Shown one piece after another: positions 25,904 to 34,868 of a stretch of 64,000 bases of DNA. The DNA is taken from positions 34,650-98,649 of the forward strand of contig NZ_PPTR01000014.1 in NCBI RefSeq assembly GCF_003339845.1, given 5' to 3'. The notes beneath the pieces are model-generated. The model saw only the letters and a list, made by a program, of their open reading frames with translations. It ran no database searches and was not told the DNA's origin. This DNA comes from Gordonibacter sp. 28C. GTDB taxonomy: Bacteria > Actinomycetota > Coriobacteriia > Coriobacteriales > Eggerthellaceae. Within the stretch, counting starts at the first letter, position 1. Every line of letters begins with the position of its first letter. Position numbers and translations under genes: made by a program.

Positions 25904-26716
25904 CTAAAGCGCAAGCAGCCCCTGGCTTGCCAGCAGGTAGCCCAACGCGGCCACCCAGAGCACAGCCGTCGCGACCCGCACGGCGTTCGGCACGCGCAGG
26001 TTCTTGGAAGGCAGCATGAACATGGCCACCAGCCCGCCCAGCGCGCCGCCCAAATGCCCGCTCACGGATATGCCCGGCACCAGGAAGGTGTACGCCACGT
26101 TGACGGCGATGATGGTGAGCATGCTCTTGCTGTACTGGGCGAACACCGAACGGTTGCCCTTGTGCAGAAGGCCGAGCAGGGCAACGGCCACGAACAGGCC
26201 GAACACGCTCGTGGAGGCGCCGGCGCTCACGGTGGCCCCGCCGCCCAGGAACACGTCGGCCGCGTAGGACACGGCGTTGCCCGTGATGCCGCCCACGAAG
26301 TAGAGCGCCAGGAAGTTCCCTTTGCCCAGCACGCGCTCCAGCACCTCGCCCACGCTGTAGAGCGCCACCATGTTGAAGCCCAGGTGCATGAGGTCCATGT
26401 GCAGGAACATGGGCGTGACGAACCGGTACAGGTCTGCCGCCGACTGCACCCACGGCGCGTACATGGCGCCCATCTCCACGAGCACCCGGGTCGATATGTT
26501 CACGCGAAAACCGGACAGCACGGCCTCGACGGCGAACACGGCGACGTTGAAGGCGATGAGGCAGAGCGTGACCATGCGGAAGCGGTTGCGCTGGAGGAAA
26601 CCGCGCTGGTTCTGCTTCATCATCCGCTTCAGCTGCTCGTCGTCGATCACGTTGCGGGCGGGAATCGGCGCGCTGCTCTGGTCTTCCGGCACGGCTTGCT
26701 CCTTGGGGAACGGCAT
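25904..26716 (-). CDS. Rhomboid-family intramembrane protease
   Basis: A 270-residue protein with six or seven membrane segments after a charged N-terminal 45 residues. The catalytic Ser is Ser168 in GAST and the catalytic His is His221 in SVSGHLGGALGG; HMDLMHLGFNM (106-116) forms the family's L1/TM2 HxxxxHxxxN stabilising motif. The usual GxSG is GAST here, so the Gly after Ser is replaced by Thr, seen in some active bacterial rhomboids. It should cleave membrane substrates within the bilayer. It converges with the MFS gene, 7 bp apart. Confidence 0.88.
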   Translation of the reverse strand: MPFPKEQAVPEDQSSAPIPARNVIDDEQLKRMMKQNQRGFLQRNRFRMVTLCLIAFNVAVFAVEAVLSGFRVNISTRVLVEMGAMYAPWVQSAADLYRFVTPMFLHMDLMHLGFNMVALYSVGEVLERVLGKGNFLALYFVGGITGNAVSYAADVFLGGGATVSAGASTSVFGLFVAVALLGLLHKGNRSVFAQYSKSMLTIIAVNVAYTFLVPGISVSGHLGGALGGLVAMFMLPSKNLRVPNAVRVATAVLWVAALGYLLASQGLLAL

Positions 26717-27012
26717 GGCTGCTTGTTGTTTCTACGGCATCCTACCACGACCGCCACCGGTTCCGCGTTACGGTTGAATCGACGACAACCCCTCGCCCGG
26801 CCGCCGAGGGCGGCGAAACCACAACCTCTCCACTTACGCCGGCTTGAAGATTCCGCTAGGATGAATGCGATACGAACGTCTGCGCCTATTTCTCACGGAA
26901 CCGAACACGAACCGAATACCGTCGCCGCCGCGCGACCCCGCCCCCGTGCGCCCTGGTGCGGGAGGGCTCGGCCGCGCACGGCATCCCGCACCCAGAAAGA
27001 GGTACCAACCGC

Positions 27013-28449
27013 ATGAGTTCAACCCCCATCCGCAACGCGGCAGCCGTGCTTTTCACCGTGGCGTTCGCCACGCTGCTCGCCACGTTCAACGAGACGTTCC
27101 TCAACGTCGCCCTCACGCCCATCATGGCCGACTTCGGCATCGACGCCGGCACCGTGCAGTGGGTGACCACCGCCTACATGCTGGCCGCCGCCGTCATGGT
27201 GCCCGTGACCGGCTTCCTGTACCGCAGCGTGCCCACGAAGCGCCTGCTGATCGTCGCGCTCGCCTTGCTGCTTGCCGGCACCGTCGCGGGCGCGTTCGCC
27301 CCGAGCTTCCCCGCCCTGCTCGCAGGCCGCATCGTGCAGGCGCTCGGCACCGGCATGATCGTGCCCATCGGCATGAACCTGACGCTGGCCGTGGCGCCGC
27401 AGGGCAAGCTGGGAACCTACATGGGCGTGGTGAGCGCCATGACCACGCTCGGACCCGCGTTCGGCCCCATCGTCGCCGGCGCCGTGCTGGCCGCAGGCAG
27501 CTGGCATATGCTGTTCGCGGTGTTCGGCGTGCTGGTGGTGGCGTGCCTGATTGCCGCCGTGGCGTTCGTGCCCGACGCGGCGGAGCTCACGAACCCCAAG
27601 CTCGACCTCGCGTCCACGGTGCTGGTGGGCCTCGCGCTCATCGGCATCCTCTACGGCATCTCCACCGCGTTCTCGGGCGCGACGGCGATTGCGGCGATTG
27701 CACTCGTCGCGGGCGTCGGCTGCCTGGTCGGCTTCGTCGCGCGCCAGCGCGTCGTTCCCGAACCGCTCATCGACCTGCGCCCGTTCTCGAACCGCGGGTT
27801 CGTCTGCGGGCTTCTGGTCATCGTCATCGCGCTCATGACGGTGTTCTCCATGAACATGATCCTGCCGCTGTTCATGCAGGGGTCGCTGGGCTTCTCGGCG
27901 CTCGACGCGGCCATGACGCTGCTGCCCGCGTGCGTGCTCTCCTGCGTGCTGGCGCCCGTGGCCGGCAAGGTGTACGACCGGTTCGGCCTGCGCCTCATGC
28001 TGCCGGCGGGCCTCGCGCTCATGACCGCGTTCGGGTTCGCGCTGTCCACGTGCACCGAGCAGGCGGGCTCGCTTCAGATCGTGGCGTTCTACGCGCCCGT
28101 CATCATCGGTTGCGCGCTGTCCATGGGGCCGGCGCAGAGCTTCGCGCTGTCCAGCCTGAAGCCCGAGCTGTACCCGCACGGCGTGACCGTGGTGTCCACG
28201 TCGTTCCAGATCGCCGGCTGTCTGGGATCGTCGCTGTTCGTGGGCGTGCTCTCCGGCGTGCAGGCCGCCTCGCTCGCGCAGGGCGCGGACGCGGCCGTCG
28301 CCACGGCCGGCGGGTTCCAGACGGCGTGCCTCGTGGCCGTGGCGCTGGGCGCGGCGGGCTTCTGCCTGTCGTTGGCGCTCGGCCGCATCGAGCGGAAGCG
28401 CCGCGCGAAGAACGCGCCCGCGGCGAAGGCGGCCGCGCAAGCTCTGTAG
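27013..28449 (+). CDS. MFS multidrug exporter, DHA2/EmrB type (copy 2)
   Basis: A 478-residue protein with about 14 membrane segments. The first helix has NETFLNVALTPIMADFG (DHA2 motif D1), followed by TVQWVTTAYMLAAAVMVPVTG, motif A as FLYRSVPTKRLLI, motif B RIVQALGTGMIVPIGMN, and motif C GPAFGPIVAGAVL. It is more conserved than copy 1 at 20677, with which it shares the late LYPHG segment and D-L-R-P block. Probably exports drugs or bile-derived compounds by proton antiport (inference). GAAAGAGG lies upstream of ATG 27013. It is divergent from the rhomboid gene across ~300 bp that show no regulator. Confidence 0.9.
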   Translation: MSSTPIRNAAAVLFTVAFATLLATFNETFLNVALTPIMADFGIDAGTVQWVTTAYMLAAAVMVPVTGFLYRSVPTKRLLIVALALLLAGTVAGAFAPSFPALLAGRIVQALGTGMIVPIGMNLTLAVAPQGKLGTYMGVVSAMTTLGPAFGPIVAGAVLAAGSWHMLFAVFGVLVVACLIAAVAFVPDAAELTNPKLDLASTVLVGLALIGILYGISTAFSGATAIAAIALVAGVGCLVGFVARQRVVPEPLIDLRPFSNRGFVCGLLVIVIALMTVFSMNMILPLFMQGSLGFSALDAAMTLLPACVLSCVLAPVAGKVYDRFGLRLMLPAGLALMTAFGFALSTCTEQAGSLQIVAFYAPVIIGCALSMGPAQSFALSSLKPELYPHGVTVVSTSFQIAGCLGSSLFVGVLSGVQAASLAQGADAAVATAGGFQTACLVAVALGAAGFCLSLALGRIERKRRAKNAPAAKAAAQAL

Positions 28450-28660
28450 GGCGAAGGCGCCCGGCGAGCGGAACGGATGCGACCCCACGGGTTCTCGGCA
28501 GCTCGGCAGGCGCGATCCCTCCGCCCTGTCCGCTCGCCTGCAAGTCGACGTTCGGCGCAGGCGCCCCTTCGCCCGCGCCGCGCTGTCGGGTACAATGCGG
28601 CGTGCGGGCACCAAGCCGGAGGAAGCCGGCGTCGAGCACCCCGCGGGCGAGGAGGCGCGC

Positions 28661-29056
28661 ATGCGCAAGATGAGCGACAAGGAGTTCGAGGACGCCGTCG
28701 AGGAGGCGCTGGAACGCATTCCCGCGCGATTCCTGGAGGCGCTCGAGAACGTGGCCGTGGTGGTGGAGGACGAGCCGAACGACTACCACTGGGACGCGCT
28801 GGAGGCGCCCGACTCGCTCGGTGCGGCGACGTGCGGCGACGAGCTGCTCGGGCTCTACGACGGCGTGAACCTGCTCGATCGGGCCGACGGCTACGACGGG
28901 GACCTGCCCGACGTCATCACCGTGTTCAAGGGCCCGCACGAGCGCTGCTTCGGCTCGCGCGAAGAGATCGTCGAGGAGATAGGCAAGACGGTCGTCCACG
29001 AGATAGGCCACTACTTCGGCCTCGACGACGACCGCCTGTACGAGCTGGGCTACTAG
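28661..29056 (+). CDS. Small zincin-type metallopeptidase (DUF1025/PF06262-like)
   Basis: A 131-residue protein with HEIGHYFGLDD: the zinc motif HEIGH at residues 113-117 and Asp122 as third ligand, giving HExxHxxGxxD. The preceding ITVFKGPHERCFGSREEIVEEIGKTVVHE is characteristic of the minimal metallopeptidase family widespread in actinobacteria. Function unknown; the acidic N-terminal half (SDKEFEDAVEEALERIPARF) is typical too. GAGGAGG precedes ATG 28661. The open frame upstream (from 28595) has no site, although a TACAAT -10-like box at 28589-28594 lies in front. Confidence 0.85.
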   Translation: MRKMSDKEFEDAVEEALERIPARFLEALENVAVVVEDEPNDYHWDALEAPDSLGAATCGDELLGLYDGVNLLDRADGYDGDLPDVITVFKGPHERCFGSREEIVEEIGKTVVHEIGHYFGLDDDRLYELGY

Positions 29057-29085
29057 CGCGGCAGGCGGAGCATCGCCGATAACAG

Positions 29086-29111
29086 GGGGAGGGGGCTTTC
29101 ACCCCCTCCCC
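29086..29111. terminator. GC-rich hairpin between convergent genes
   Basis: A perfect 10-bp stem of G and A against C and T (29086-29095 with 29102-29111) with loop CTTTCA. It lies between the zincin gene and the DUF1062 gene; no T-run. Confidence 0.6.
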
Positions 29112-29132
29112 TCGACGCCGTGCCTCAACCGG

Positions 29133-29696
29133 TCAGTCCCGCTGCGGCCGCACGATGACGGCCTGATGCGGCCGGAGCTTGGCCGCGAGCACGTCCGTTC
29201 CGTCGGCGGCGCTCACACGTCCCGCCTCCGCCAGATGCTCCAGCTCGCTGCGCGAAACGCCCAGCTTCTTCCGCAGCACCTCGGCAAGCCGCATGCCCGC
29301 AAGGGGCCCGCCATCGATCTCGACCCGGCAATCCTCGCCGTCGTCGGGCGCGGGGCCCTCGACGACGAAGGACACCGGGGCCCGCCGCGCGCCGTTGCGC
29401 TTCAGCAAGCCCGCGTCGAGCGAGCATCGAAGCGCCAGTCGAGCGTCGTTGCCCAGGAACCGGTCCAACTCCTCGCTGCCGATGCTCCCCGGCCGCGCAC
29501 GGCCCACCACGGAGCAGTTCCACACCGCGCCGCAGGTCGAGCACCGGTAGATGAGCCATACGTCCAAGCGTTTCTTCTGGGCGTTCACCCGAAACGCACC
29601 CGTGGACGAGAACGCCGCGTCAGCACCGCATTTCCCACAAGCGCGCAGGGCGGCCGGCGCCTCGGCCGGCGCCACGCGCCACGCTATTGTTTTCAT
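29133..29696 (-). CDS. DUF1062 zinc-ribbon protein
   Basis: A 187-residue protein matching the DUF1062 pattern: an N-terminal WRVAPAEAPAALRACGKCGA, then LDVWLIYRCSTCGAVWN. The two CxxC pairs form a zinc ribbon. The C-terminal half contains GVSRSELEHLAEAGRV, an S4-like helix-loop that could contact RNA, as in small RNA-binding modules (inference). The family's role is unknown. The start ATG 29696 is only weakly preceded by GGAAGG 12 nt away. An alternative small frame, MKKLNNSVVPPVPAFLF from 29784, has a better GAGAGG site and overlaps this gene out of frame. Confidence 0.75.
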   Translation of the reverse strand: MKTIAWRVAPAEAPAALRACGKCGADAAFSSTGAFRVNAQKKRLDVWLIYRCSTCGAVWNCSVVGRARPGSIGSEELDRFLGNDARLALRCSLDAGLLKRNGARRAPVSFVVEGPAPDDGEDCRVEIDGGPLAGMRLAEVLRKKLGVSRSELEHLAEAGRVSAADGTDVLAAKLRPHQAVIVRPQRD

Positions 29697-30416
29697 AAGG
29701 GGTTTTGCCTTCCTTCGCAATCCGATCGCATTCGAAAAGGAAGGCGGGCACAGGCGGAACGACGCTGTTGTTCAGCTTTTTCATAGGGAACCTCTCTGAT
29801 TGTCTCGACCGGAAAAGCCCATCGCAAAGCAACCGCGCGTCAGCGCGACGGCAGGCAGGGCAAGGTGTGTCGCGTGGTTTACCGGTTGGGAGGAACGGTC
29901 ATGAGAGAGGTCCTTTCAAGGGAACGAGCCGTTCGCGGCTCGGGCGCCATCATAACGGACCGGACGGCGACGCGTCAACCGCACAGGTAGCGCACCCGCT
30001 TTCACCTTGCCTTGCCCTAGCGTCAGGGACAGAGAGAACAACCATCTTGGCACTATATTGACCGATTCTCTGCATGCGAACCTGCTCTCGATTAGCGCTG
30101 ATTTACGCGATCTGGGCAAACGATCAGCGTGGGCGGCAGGTGACGGGTGGTGAGAGCGTTTTCAGTCCGAAACGTGCAGAGAATCAGTCATTACTGTGCC
30201 AAACGTGGGGCCGGTCTGCGATCCGGAAGAGTCGAACCGGTCCGTCAGCCAAGACCGGCCGGAACCGAGCGAAGGGGCACGCCGTTGCGTCCCTTCGAGG
30301 CGAGCGGCCCTGCGCCCATTCAAGCGACCTGCAAGGTCGAGCAATCGCAGGCCTCTGCCACGCCAAGTCGTTGCGCGCTCTTGCACTTTCCCTGTTGCGG
30401 AGCGCCGCGCGTCCGT
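29697..30416. other. 720 bp intergenic region holding palindromic element A
   Basis: The region upstream of DUF1062 has a UUCG-type hairpin (29925-29931 with 29936-29942) and then the palindromic element at 30047-30202. 30203-30416 looks like GC-rich filler with no coding signal. Confidence 0.6.
30047..30202. repeat. Palindromic intergenic element A (MITE- or ncRNA-like)
   Basis: A 156-bp unit with ~28-bp terminal inverted repeats: the left end begins TTGGCAC and continues to GATTCTCTGCA at 30064-30074; the right end is its reverse complement (TGCAGAGAATC at 30175-30185, GTGCCAA at 30196-30202). The centre carries the core CGCGATCTGGGCAAACG (30106-30122), shared with elements B and C. No reading frame is conserved across copies. 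Confidence 0.75.
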
Positions 30417-30848
30417 TCACGCACGCCCCGGCACGGGCGCCCCCGCTCCCGCCAGGTCGGCCAGGGTCACACCGTCCACGTAGCGCTCGATGACGTCGTC
30501 GAGGCCCGCCCAGAAGCGCACCGTGGTGCATGCGTCGGAGCGCGGGCACGTCGACCCCTCCTCCAGGCTTTTGCAGGCCACCGGCGCCGTCGTGCCCTCC
30601 ACGGCGCGCAGCACGTCGCCTGCGCGCACCGCGTCGGGGTCCTGCGCAAGGGCGTAGCCGCCGCCCTTGCCGCGCACGCTGCGCAGCAGACCGGACTGCA
30701 CGAGGGGTCGCGCCAGCTGCTCCAGGTACTTCATCGAGATGTCCTCGAGCTCCGCCGCCTCGCGCAGGGACACCTTCCCTCCCGGGCCTGCTTGCGCTAT
30801 GCACACCATCAAGCGCAGCGCATAGCGTCCTTTCGTCGATACGAGCAT
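30417..30848 (-). CDS. Rrf2-family Fe-S regulator (IscR/SufR-like)
   Basis: A 143-residue Rrf2 protein: winged helix STKGRYALRLMVCIAQAG, KVSLREAAELEDISMKYLEQ (recognition helix), then the wing SVRGKGGGYALAQDPDAV. Three cysteines, Cys92, Cys101 and Cys107, sit where IscR binds its 2Fe-2S cluster; the first spacing (Cx8C) is longer than in IscR (Cx5C). It is divergent from sufCBDSU, so a Fe-S-sensing repressor of that operon is the natural reading. The ATG at 30848 is chosen because AAAGGA precedes it and it matches the family N-terminus; the open frame extends upstream. Confidence 0.9.
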   Translation of the reverse strand: MLVSTKGRYALRLMVCIAQAGPGGKVSLREAAELEDISMKYLEQLARPLVQSGLLRSVRGKGGGYALAQDPDAVRAGDVLRAVEGTTAPVACKSLEEGSTCPRSDACTTVRFWAGLDDVIERYVDGVTLADLAGAGAPVPGRA

Positions 30849-31250
30849 AAAACCGTCCTTTCGTCCCGCGCCATCGGAGCCCGACGTTCTCGTTGCGCAT
30901 AGGGCGCGGCCGCTTGCGTAGCCCCGCCGCATCTCCAACGTAGCCGCGCCCGGCAACTCATCACGTTTTCAGCGCCGTTGCGTCCGCTGAACCCCGACGC
31001 TCCCTCGCGCCGTCGCGTTCGACGCCTCGAGGCGCCCACGCCCTCGGCGCCGTCAACACTCGGCGACCCGACATGCGCTCGGCACGACCGCGCAACGCCC
31101 CGACGCGTACTCGATGCGGTTACCCGTTCGAAACAACCACTCCCTGAACGTCGCCTCACCCACGGGACAGCGATACGCTGGCCGAGCGCGATCGCCCGGC
31201 AGCTTTCCGATCGCCCGCAGCGCGCTTGCAGTAAATTCTAGTGAAATAGT
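30849..31250. other. Divergent control region, Rrf2/suf
   Basis: About 400 bp of GC-rich sequence with no gene, ending in a sharply AT-rich promoter segment (31225-31320). Confidence 0.55.
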
Positions 31251-31289
31251 AGGATTAAGTCTTGACTTTTATCCTGCGCAATCTATTTT
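31251..31289 (+). promoter_or_regulatory. Promoter and operator of sufCBDSU
   Basis: TTGACT (31262-31267), 16 bp, TATTTT (31284-31289). An imperfect dyad, AGGATtAAGTC (31251-31261) facing GACTTttATCCT (31264-31275), overlaps the -35 box. This is where a Rrf2/IscR-type repressor would block transcription (inference from position and symmetry). Confidence 0.6.
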
Positions 31290-31329
31290 AATCATAGCAA
31301 AACTATATGATTAATGAAAGGCATGCGAC

Positions 31330-32175
31330 ATGGCAGACGAGCACACCATCAACCAAACGCCCGAAACGGGCGCTGAAACCCTCCTTTCCGTCCAGAACCT
31401 CACCGTCTCGGCCGACGGCAAGACCATCCTGCACGATGTCGACCTCGCCGTGGGCGCGGGCGAGACGCACGTGATCATGGGACCGAACGGCGCCGGCAAG
31501 TCGACGCTCGGGCACGTGGTCATGGGCGATGCCGCCTACGACGTGGAAGACGGCGCCGTCGTGTTCGACGGCATTGACGTGACCGACCTCTCCCCCGACA
31601 AGCGCTCGCGCGCAGGGCTGTTCCTGAGCTTCCAGGCTCCCGTGGAGATACCCGGCGTGCCGGTGTCCAGCTTCCTGCGCGCGGCCGCCGCAGGGCGCGA
31701 AGGCGTGGGCGACTTGAAGGGCAAGCAGTTCCGCAAGCACGTGCGCGAACTGGCCGGAGAACTGGACATGGACCCGGCCTACCTGGACCGCGAGCTGGGC
31801 GTGGGTTTCTCCGGCGGCGAGAAGAAGAAGCTGGAGATGCTGCAGCTGCTGCTTCTGCGCCCGAAGCTGGCCATCCTGGACGAGACGGACTCGGGGCTGG
31901 ACGTGGACGCGCTCGGCGTGGTGTCGCGCGGCATCGACGCCTACCGCCGCACGGCGGACGGCGCGCTGGTCATCATCACGCACAACACCCGCATCCTGGA
32001 GCACCTGGACGTGGACCGCGTGCACGTGATGGTGCGCGGGCGCATGGTGGCCGAGGGCGACGCGTCGCTCGTCGCGCGCATCGACGAGCATGGTTTCGAG
32101 CAGTTCGAGCAGGCCGCGCCCGACGCGGCCCCCGACGAGCGGGCCGAGGCAGCGCCCGTCGCCGCGGCCTGTTAG
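31330..32175 (+). CDS. sufC: Fe-S assembly ATPase SufC
   Basis: A 281-residue soluble ABC ATPase that powers the SufBCD scaffold. Walker A GPNGAGKST, the signature FSGGEKKKLEMLQ and Walker B LAILDETDSGLDVDALG are typical of SufC. The Q-loop (LSFQAPVEIPG) is the family's form. The last ~25 residues are an extra Ala/Pro/Glu-rich tail (QAAPDAAPDERAEAAPVAAAC). First gene of a five-gene operon; it differs considerably from SmsC at 4718. Confidence 0.96.
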   Translation: MADEHTINQTPETGAETLLSVQNLTVSADGKTILHDVDLAVGAGETHVIMGPNGAGKSTLGHVVMGDAAYDVEDGAVVFDGIDVTDLSPDKRSRAGLFLSFQAPVEIPGVPVSSFLRAAAAGREGVGDLKGKQFRKHVRELAGELDMDPAYLDRELGVGFSGGEKKKLEMLQLLLLRPKLAILDETDSGLDVDALGVVSRGIDAYRRTADGALVIITHNTRILEHLDVDRVHVMVRGRMVAEGDASLVARIDEHGFEQFEQAAPDAAPDERAEAAPVAAAC

Positions 32176-32187
32176 GGAGGCCGCCCC

Positions 32188-33600
32188 ATGGAAAAGAAAC
32201 GCACGCAGGTCGACGACATCGACCGCAGCCTATACGACTTCGCCGACGACGAGGCGGGAGCCGAGCGCCTGGACGCCGGCCTCACGCCCGGGATCGTCCG
32301 CGAGATCTCGGCCAAGAAGGACGAGCCCGACTGGATGCTGGACTTCCGCTTGCAGGCGCTCGACACCTACCTGCACATGGCCGCCCCCGACTGGGGCCCG
32401 GCGCTCGACGGCCTGGACATGGACCACATCGTGACGTACGTGAAGCCGAACACCGAGCAGCAGAGCGACTGGGAGAGCCTGCCCGACGACGTGAAGAACA
32501 CGTTCGACCGCCTGGGCATCCCCCAAGCCGAGCGCGCCTACCTGGCGGGCGTCGGCGCGCAGTACGACTCGGAGCTGGTGTACCACAACATGCAGGACAC
32601 GGCCGCGAAGCAGGGCATCGTGTACTCCGGCATCGAGGAGGCGCTGCACGACCCGCAATGGGAGCCCCTCATCCGCAGCAAGTTCATGACGCTCATCCCG
32701 CCCACCGACCACAAGTTCGCCGCGCTCCACGGCGCGGTGTGGAGCGGCGGCTCGTTCGTCTACGTGCCCGCGGGCGTGAAGCTGGACTTCCCCCTGCAGA
32801 GCTACTTCCGCCTGAACGCGAAGGGCGCCGGGCAGTTCGAGCACACGCTCATCATCGTGGAGGACGACGCCGACCTGCACTTCATCGAAGGATGCTCGGC
32901 CCCGAAGTACAACGTGGCCAACCTGCACGCGGGCGCCGTGGAGCTGTTCGTGGGCAAAAACGCGCGCCTGCGCTACTCCACCATCGAGAACTGGTCGAAG
33001 AACATGTACAACCTGAACACGAAGCGGGCGCGCGTGGACGAGGGCGGCGCCGTGGAGTGGGTCAGCGGGTCGTTCGGCAGCCACGTGGGCTACCTCTACC
33101 CCATGTCCATCCTGGCCGGGCGCAAAAGCACCTGCACGTTCACCGGCATCACGTTCGCCGGCGCCGGGCAGAACCTGGACACCGGCTGCAAGGTGGTGCT
33201 GGCCGCGCCCGACACCTCGGCGGCCGTCGAGACGAAGTCCATCTCGAAGGGCGGCGGCATATCCACGTTCCGCTCGTCGGTGGTGGCCACCGAGGCCGCG
33301 CACGGCTCTGCCGCGAGCGTGTCGTGCCAGTCGCTCATGCTGGACAACGCCAGCCGCAGCGACACCATCCCCGCCATGGACATACGTTGCAAGAACGTGG
33401 ACATAGGACACGAGGCCACCATCGGCCGCATCTCCGACGACACCGTGTTCTACCTCATGAGCCGCGGCGTCTCGGAAGAGGAGGCCCGCACCATGGTGGT
33501 GAACGGCTTCGCCGAGCCGGTGTCCAAGGAGCTGCCGCTCGAGTACGCCGTGGAGATGAACAACCTCATCAAACTCGAAATGGAAGGGGCGATAGGATAA
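32188..33600 (+). CDS. sufB: Fe-S assembly scaffold SufB
   Basis: A 470-residue protein of normal SufB length. Family marks include AYLAGVGAQYDSELVYHNM, FMTLIPPTDHKFAALHGAVWSGGSFVYVP, EGCSAPKY with the conserved Cys, the RYSTIENWSKNMYNLNTKRA block, and the closing VDIGHEATIGRISDDTVFYLMSRGVSEEEA. SufB forms the site where the nascent 4Fe-4S cluster is built in the SufBC2D complex. AGGGAGG lies before the ATG, 12 bp after sufC. The stop overlaps the sufD start. Confidence 0.96.
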   Translation: MEKKRTQVDDIDRSLYDFADDEAGAERLDAGLTPGIVREISAKKDEPDWMLDFRLQALDTYLHMAAPDWGPALDGLDMDHIVTYVKPNTEQQSDWESLPDDVKNTFDRLGIPQAERAYLAGVGAQYDSELVYHNMQDTAAKQGIVYSGIEEALHDPQWEPLIRSKFMTLIPPTDHKFAALHGAVWSGGSFVYVPAGVKLDFPLQSYFRLNAKGAGQFEHTLIIVEDDADLHFIEGCSAPKYNVANLHAGAVELFVGKNARLRYSTIENWSKNMYNLNTKRARVDEGGAVEWVSGSFGSHVGYLYPMSILAGRKSTCTFTGITFAGAGQNLDTGCKVVLAAPDTSAAVETKSISKGGGISTFRSSVVATEAAHGSAASVSCQSLMLDNASRSDTIPAMDIRCKNVDIGHEATIGRISDDTVFYLMSRGVSEEEARTMVVNGFAEPVSKELPLEYAVEMNNLIKLEMEGAIG

Positions 33601-34868
33601 TGGCTGCCACACCTGCGGCGTCCGCGAACGCGGCGCCGACCATCACCTTGCACCACGTGAACGCCATGCCGGCCCCAACGTGGCACCGCCTGCGCGTGAA
33701 CGAGACCGGCGTCGAGTTCCCCGCCGATCTGCGCGCCGAGCCCGACGTGCAGGTGGAAGCGCCGCAAGAGCTCCTGGGCGAACCGGGGGCCTTCGAGACG
33801 GCGTTGAAGCGGCTCGAAGCGCACCTGAAGTCGACCGGCGAGCTGGCCGCAGCGTCGCCTGCGGGCGCCGTCGCCGACCCCCTCGACCAGCCGGCCCTCT
33901 CCGCGTTCCAAGCCGCCTCGGCGACCGTCGAGGCGTCCGGCTCCCTCGAGCGCGCCTTCGAGACGGGCATGGGTTCGGAGGCCTTCGCGTACCTGCGCGA
34001 GGCGGCCGGCGAGCCCGTCGTCATCGCCACGGCACCGGGCCAGCAGGGCGCCCGGGCCGCCGTGCGCGTGCGCGGCGTGGACGGGGCGGCGAGTGCGGCC
34101 GCCGTCGACGTGGTGGCCGCCGAGGGCAGCGACGTTTCCGTGAGCATCGCGCTGGACTCCCCCGAGCCAGGCGCGGGCGCGGTGGGCTGCTCGCTGCGCG
34201 TGTTCGCCGGACGCGACGCGCGCGTGAGCATCACCTCCACGCAGACGCTCGACCCCGCCTGGATCGCACTGGACGACACCGGCATGATGCTGGACGAACG
34301 AGCCCGGGCGGACGTGCGCCACACGGTGCTGGGCGCCGGGCAGTCCTACACGGGCCTGGCCGGCGACCTGCGCGGCGAGGAGGCGAAGGTCGCGGTGGAC
34401 ACGCGCTACCTGGGCAGCGGCGCGCGCGAGCTCGACTTCAACTACGAGCTGCGCCACCACGGCGCCAAAACCGAGAGCGCCATGAACGCGAACGGCGTGC
34501 TGGCCGGGGCGAGCTCGAAAACGCTGCGCGGCACCATCGACTTCGTGCGCGGCTGCAAGGGAGCGAGCGGCCAGGAGGTCGAGACCGTGCTCATAGCCGA
34601 CGAACGCGCCGCCAACCGCACGGTGCCCGTCATCCTGTGCGGCGAGGACGACGTGGCCGGCAATCACGGAGCCACCATCGGACACGTGCGGCCCGAGCAG
34701 CTGCTGTACCTGGCCAGCCGCGGGCTCTCGCCCGAGGCGGCCGAGCAGCTGTTCCTGCGCGCCACGCTGGAGGAGGCGGCGCTCTCCGCCCCCGACGACG
34801 CAACCCGCGCCGGCGTCGCGCGCCTGGGCCGCGCGTTGCTGGAAGACTTCGAGGAGGAGATAGCATGA
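33600..34868 (+). CDS. sufD: Fe-S assembly protein SufD
   Basis: A 422-residue SufBD-domain protein. The N-terminal half is divergent and rich in Ala and Glu (VQVEAPQELLGEPGAFETAL), while the C-terminal half is a clear SufD core: GSGARELDFNYELRHHGAKTESAMNANGVL, GTIDFVRGCKGASGQE, and NHGATIGHVRPEQLLYLASRGLSPEAAEQL. It pairs with SufB; the conserved His in the late block is part of the shared cluster site. The start overlaps the sufB stop (TAATG). It is distinct from SmsB. Confidence 0.92.
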   Translation: MAATPAASANAAPTITLHHVNAMPAPTWHRLRVNETGVEFPADLRAEPDVQVEAPQELLGEPGAFETALKRLEAHLKSTGELAAASPAGAVADPLDQPALSAFQAASATVEASGSLERAFETGMGSEAFAYLREAAGEPVVIATAPGQQGARAAVRVRGVDGAASAAAVDVVAAEGSDVSVSIALDSPEPGAGAVGCSLRVFAGRDARVSITSTQTLDPAWIALDDTGMMLDERARADVRHTVLGAGQSYTGLAGDLRGEEAKVAVDTRYLGSGARELDFNYELRHHGAKTESAMNANGVLAGASSKTLRGTIDFVRGCKGASGQEVETVLIADERAANRTVPVILCGEDDVAGNHGATIGHVRPEQLLYLASRGLSPEAAEQLFLRATLEEAALSAPDDATRAGVARLGRALLEDFEEEIA

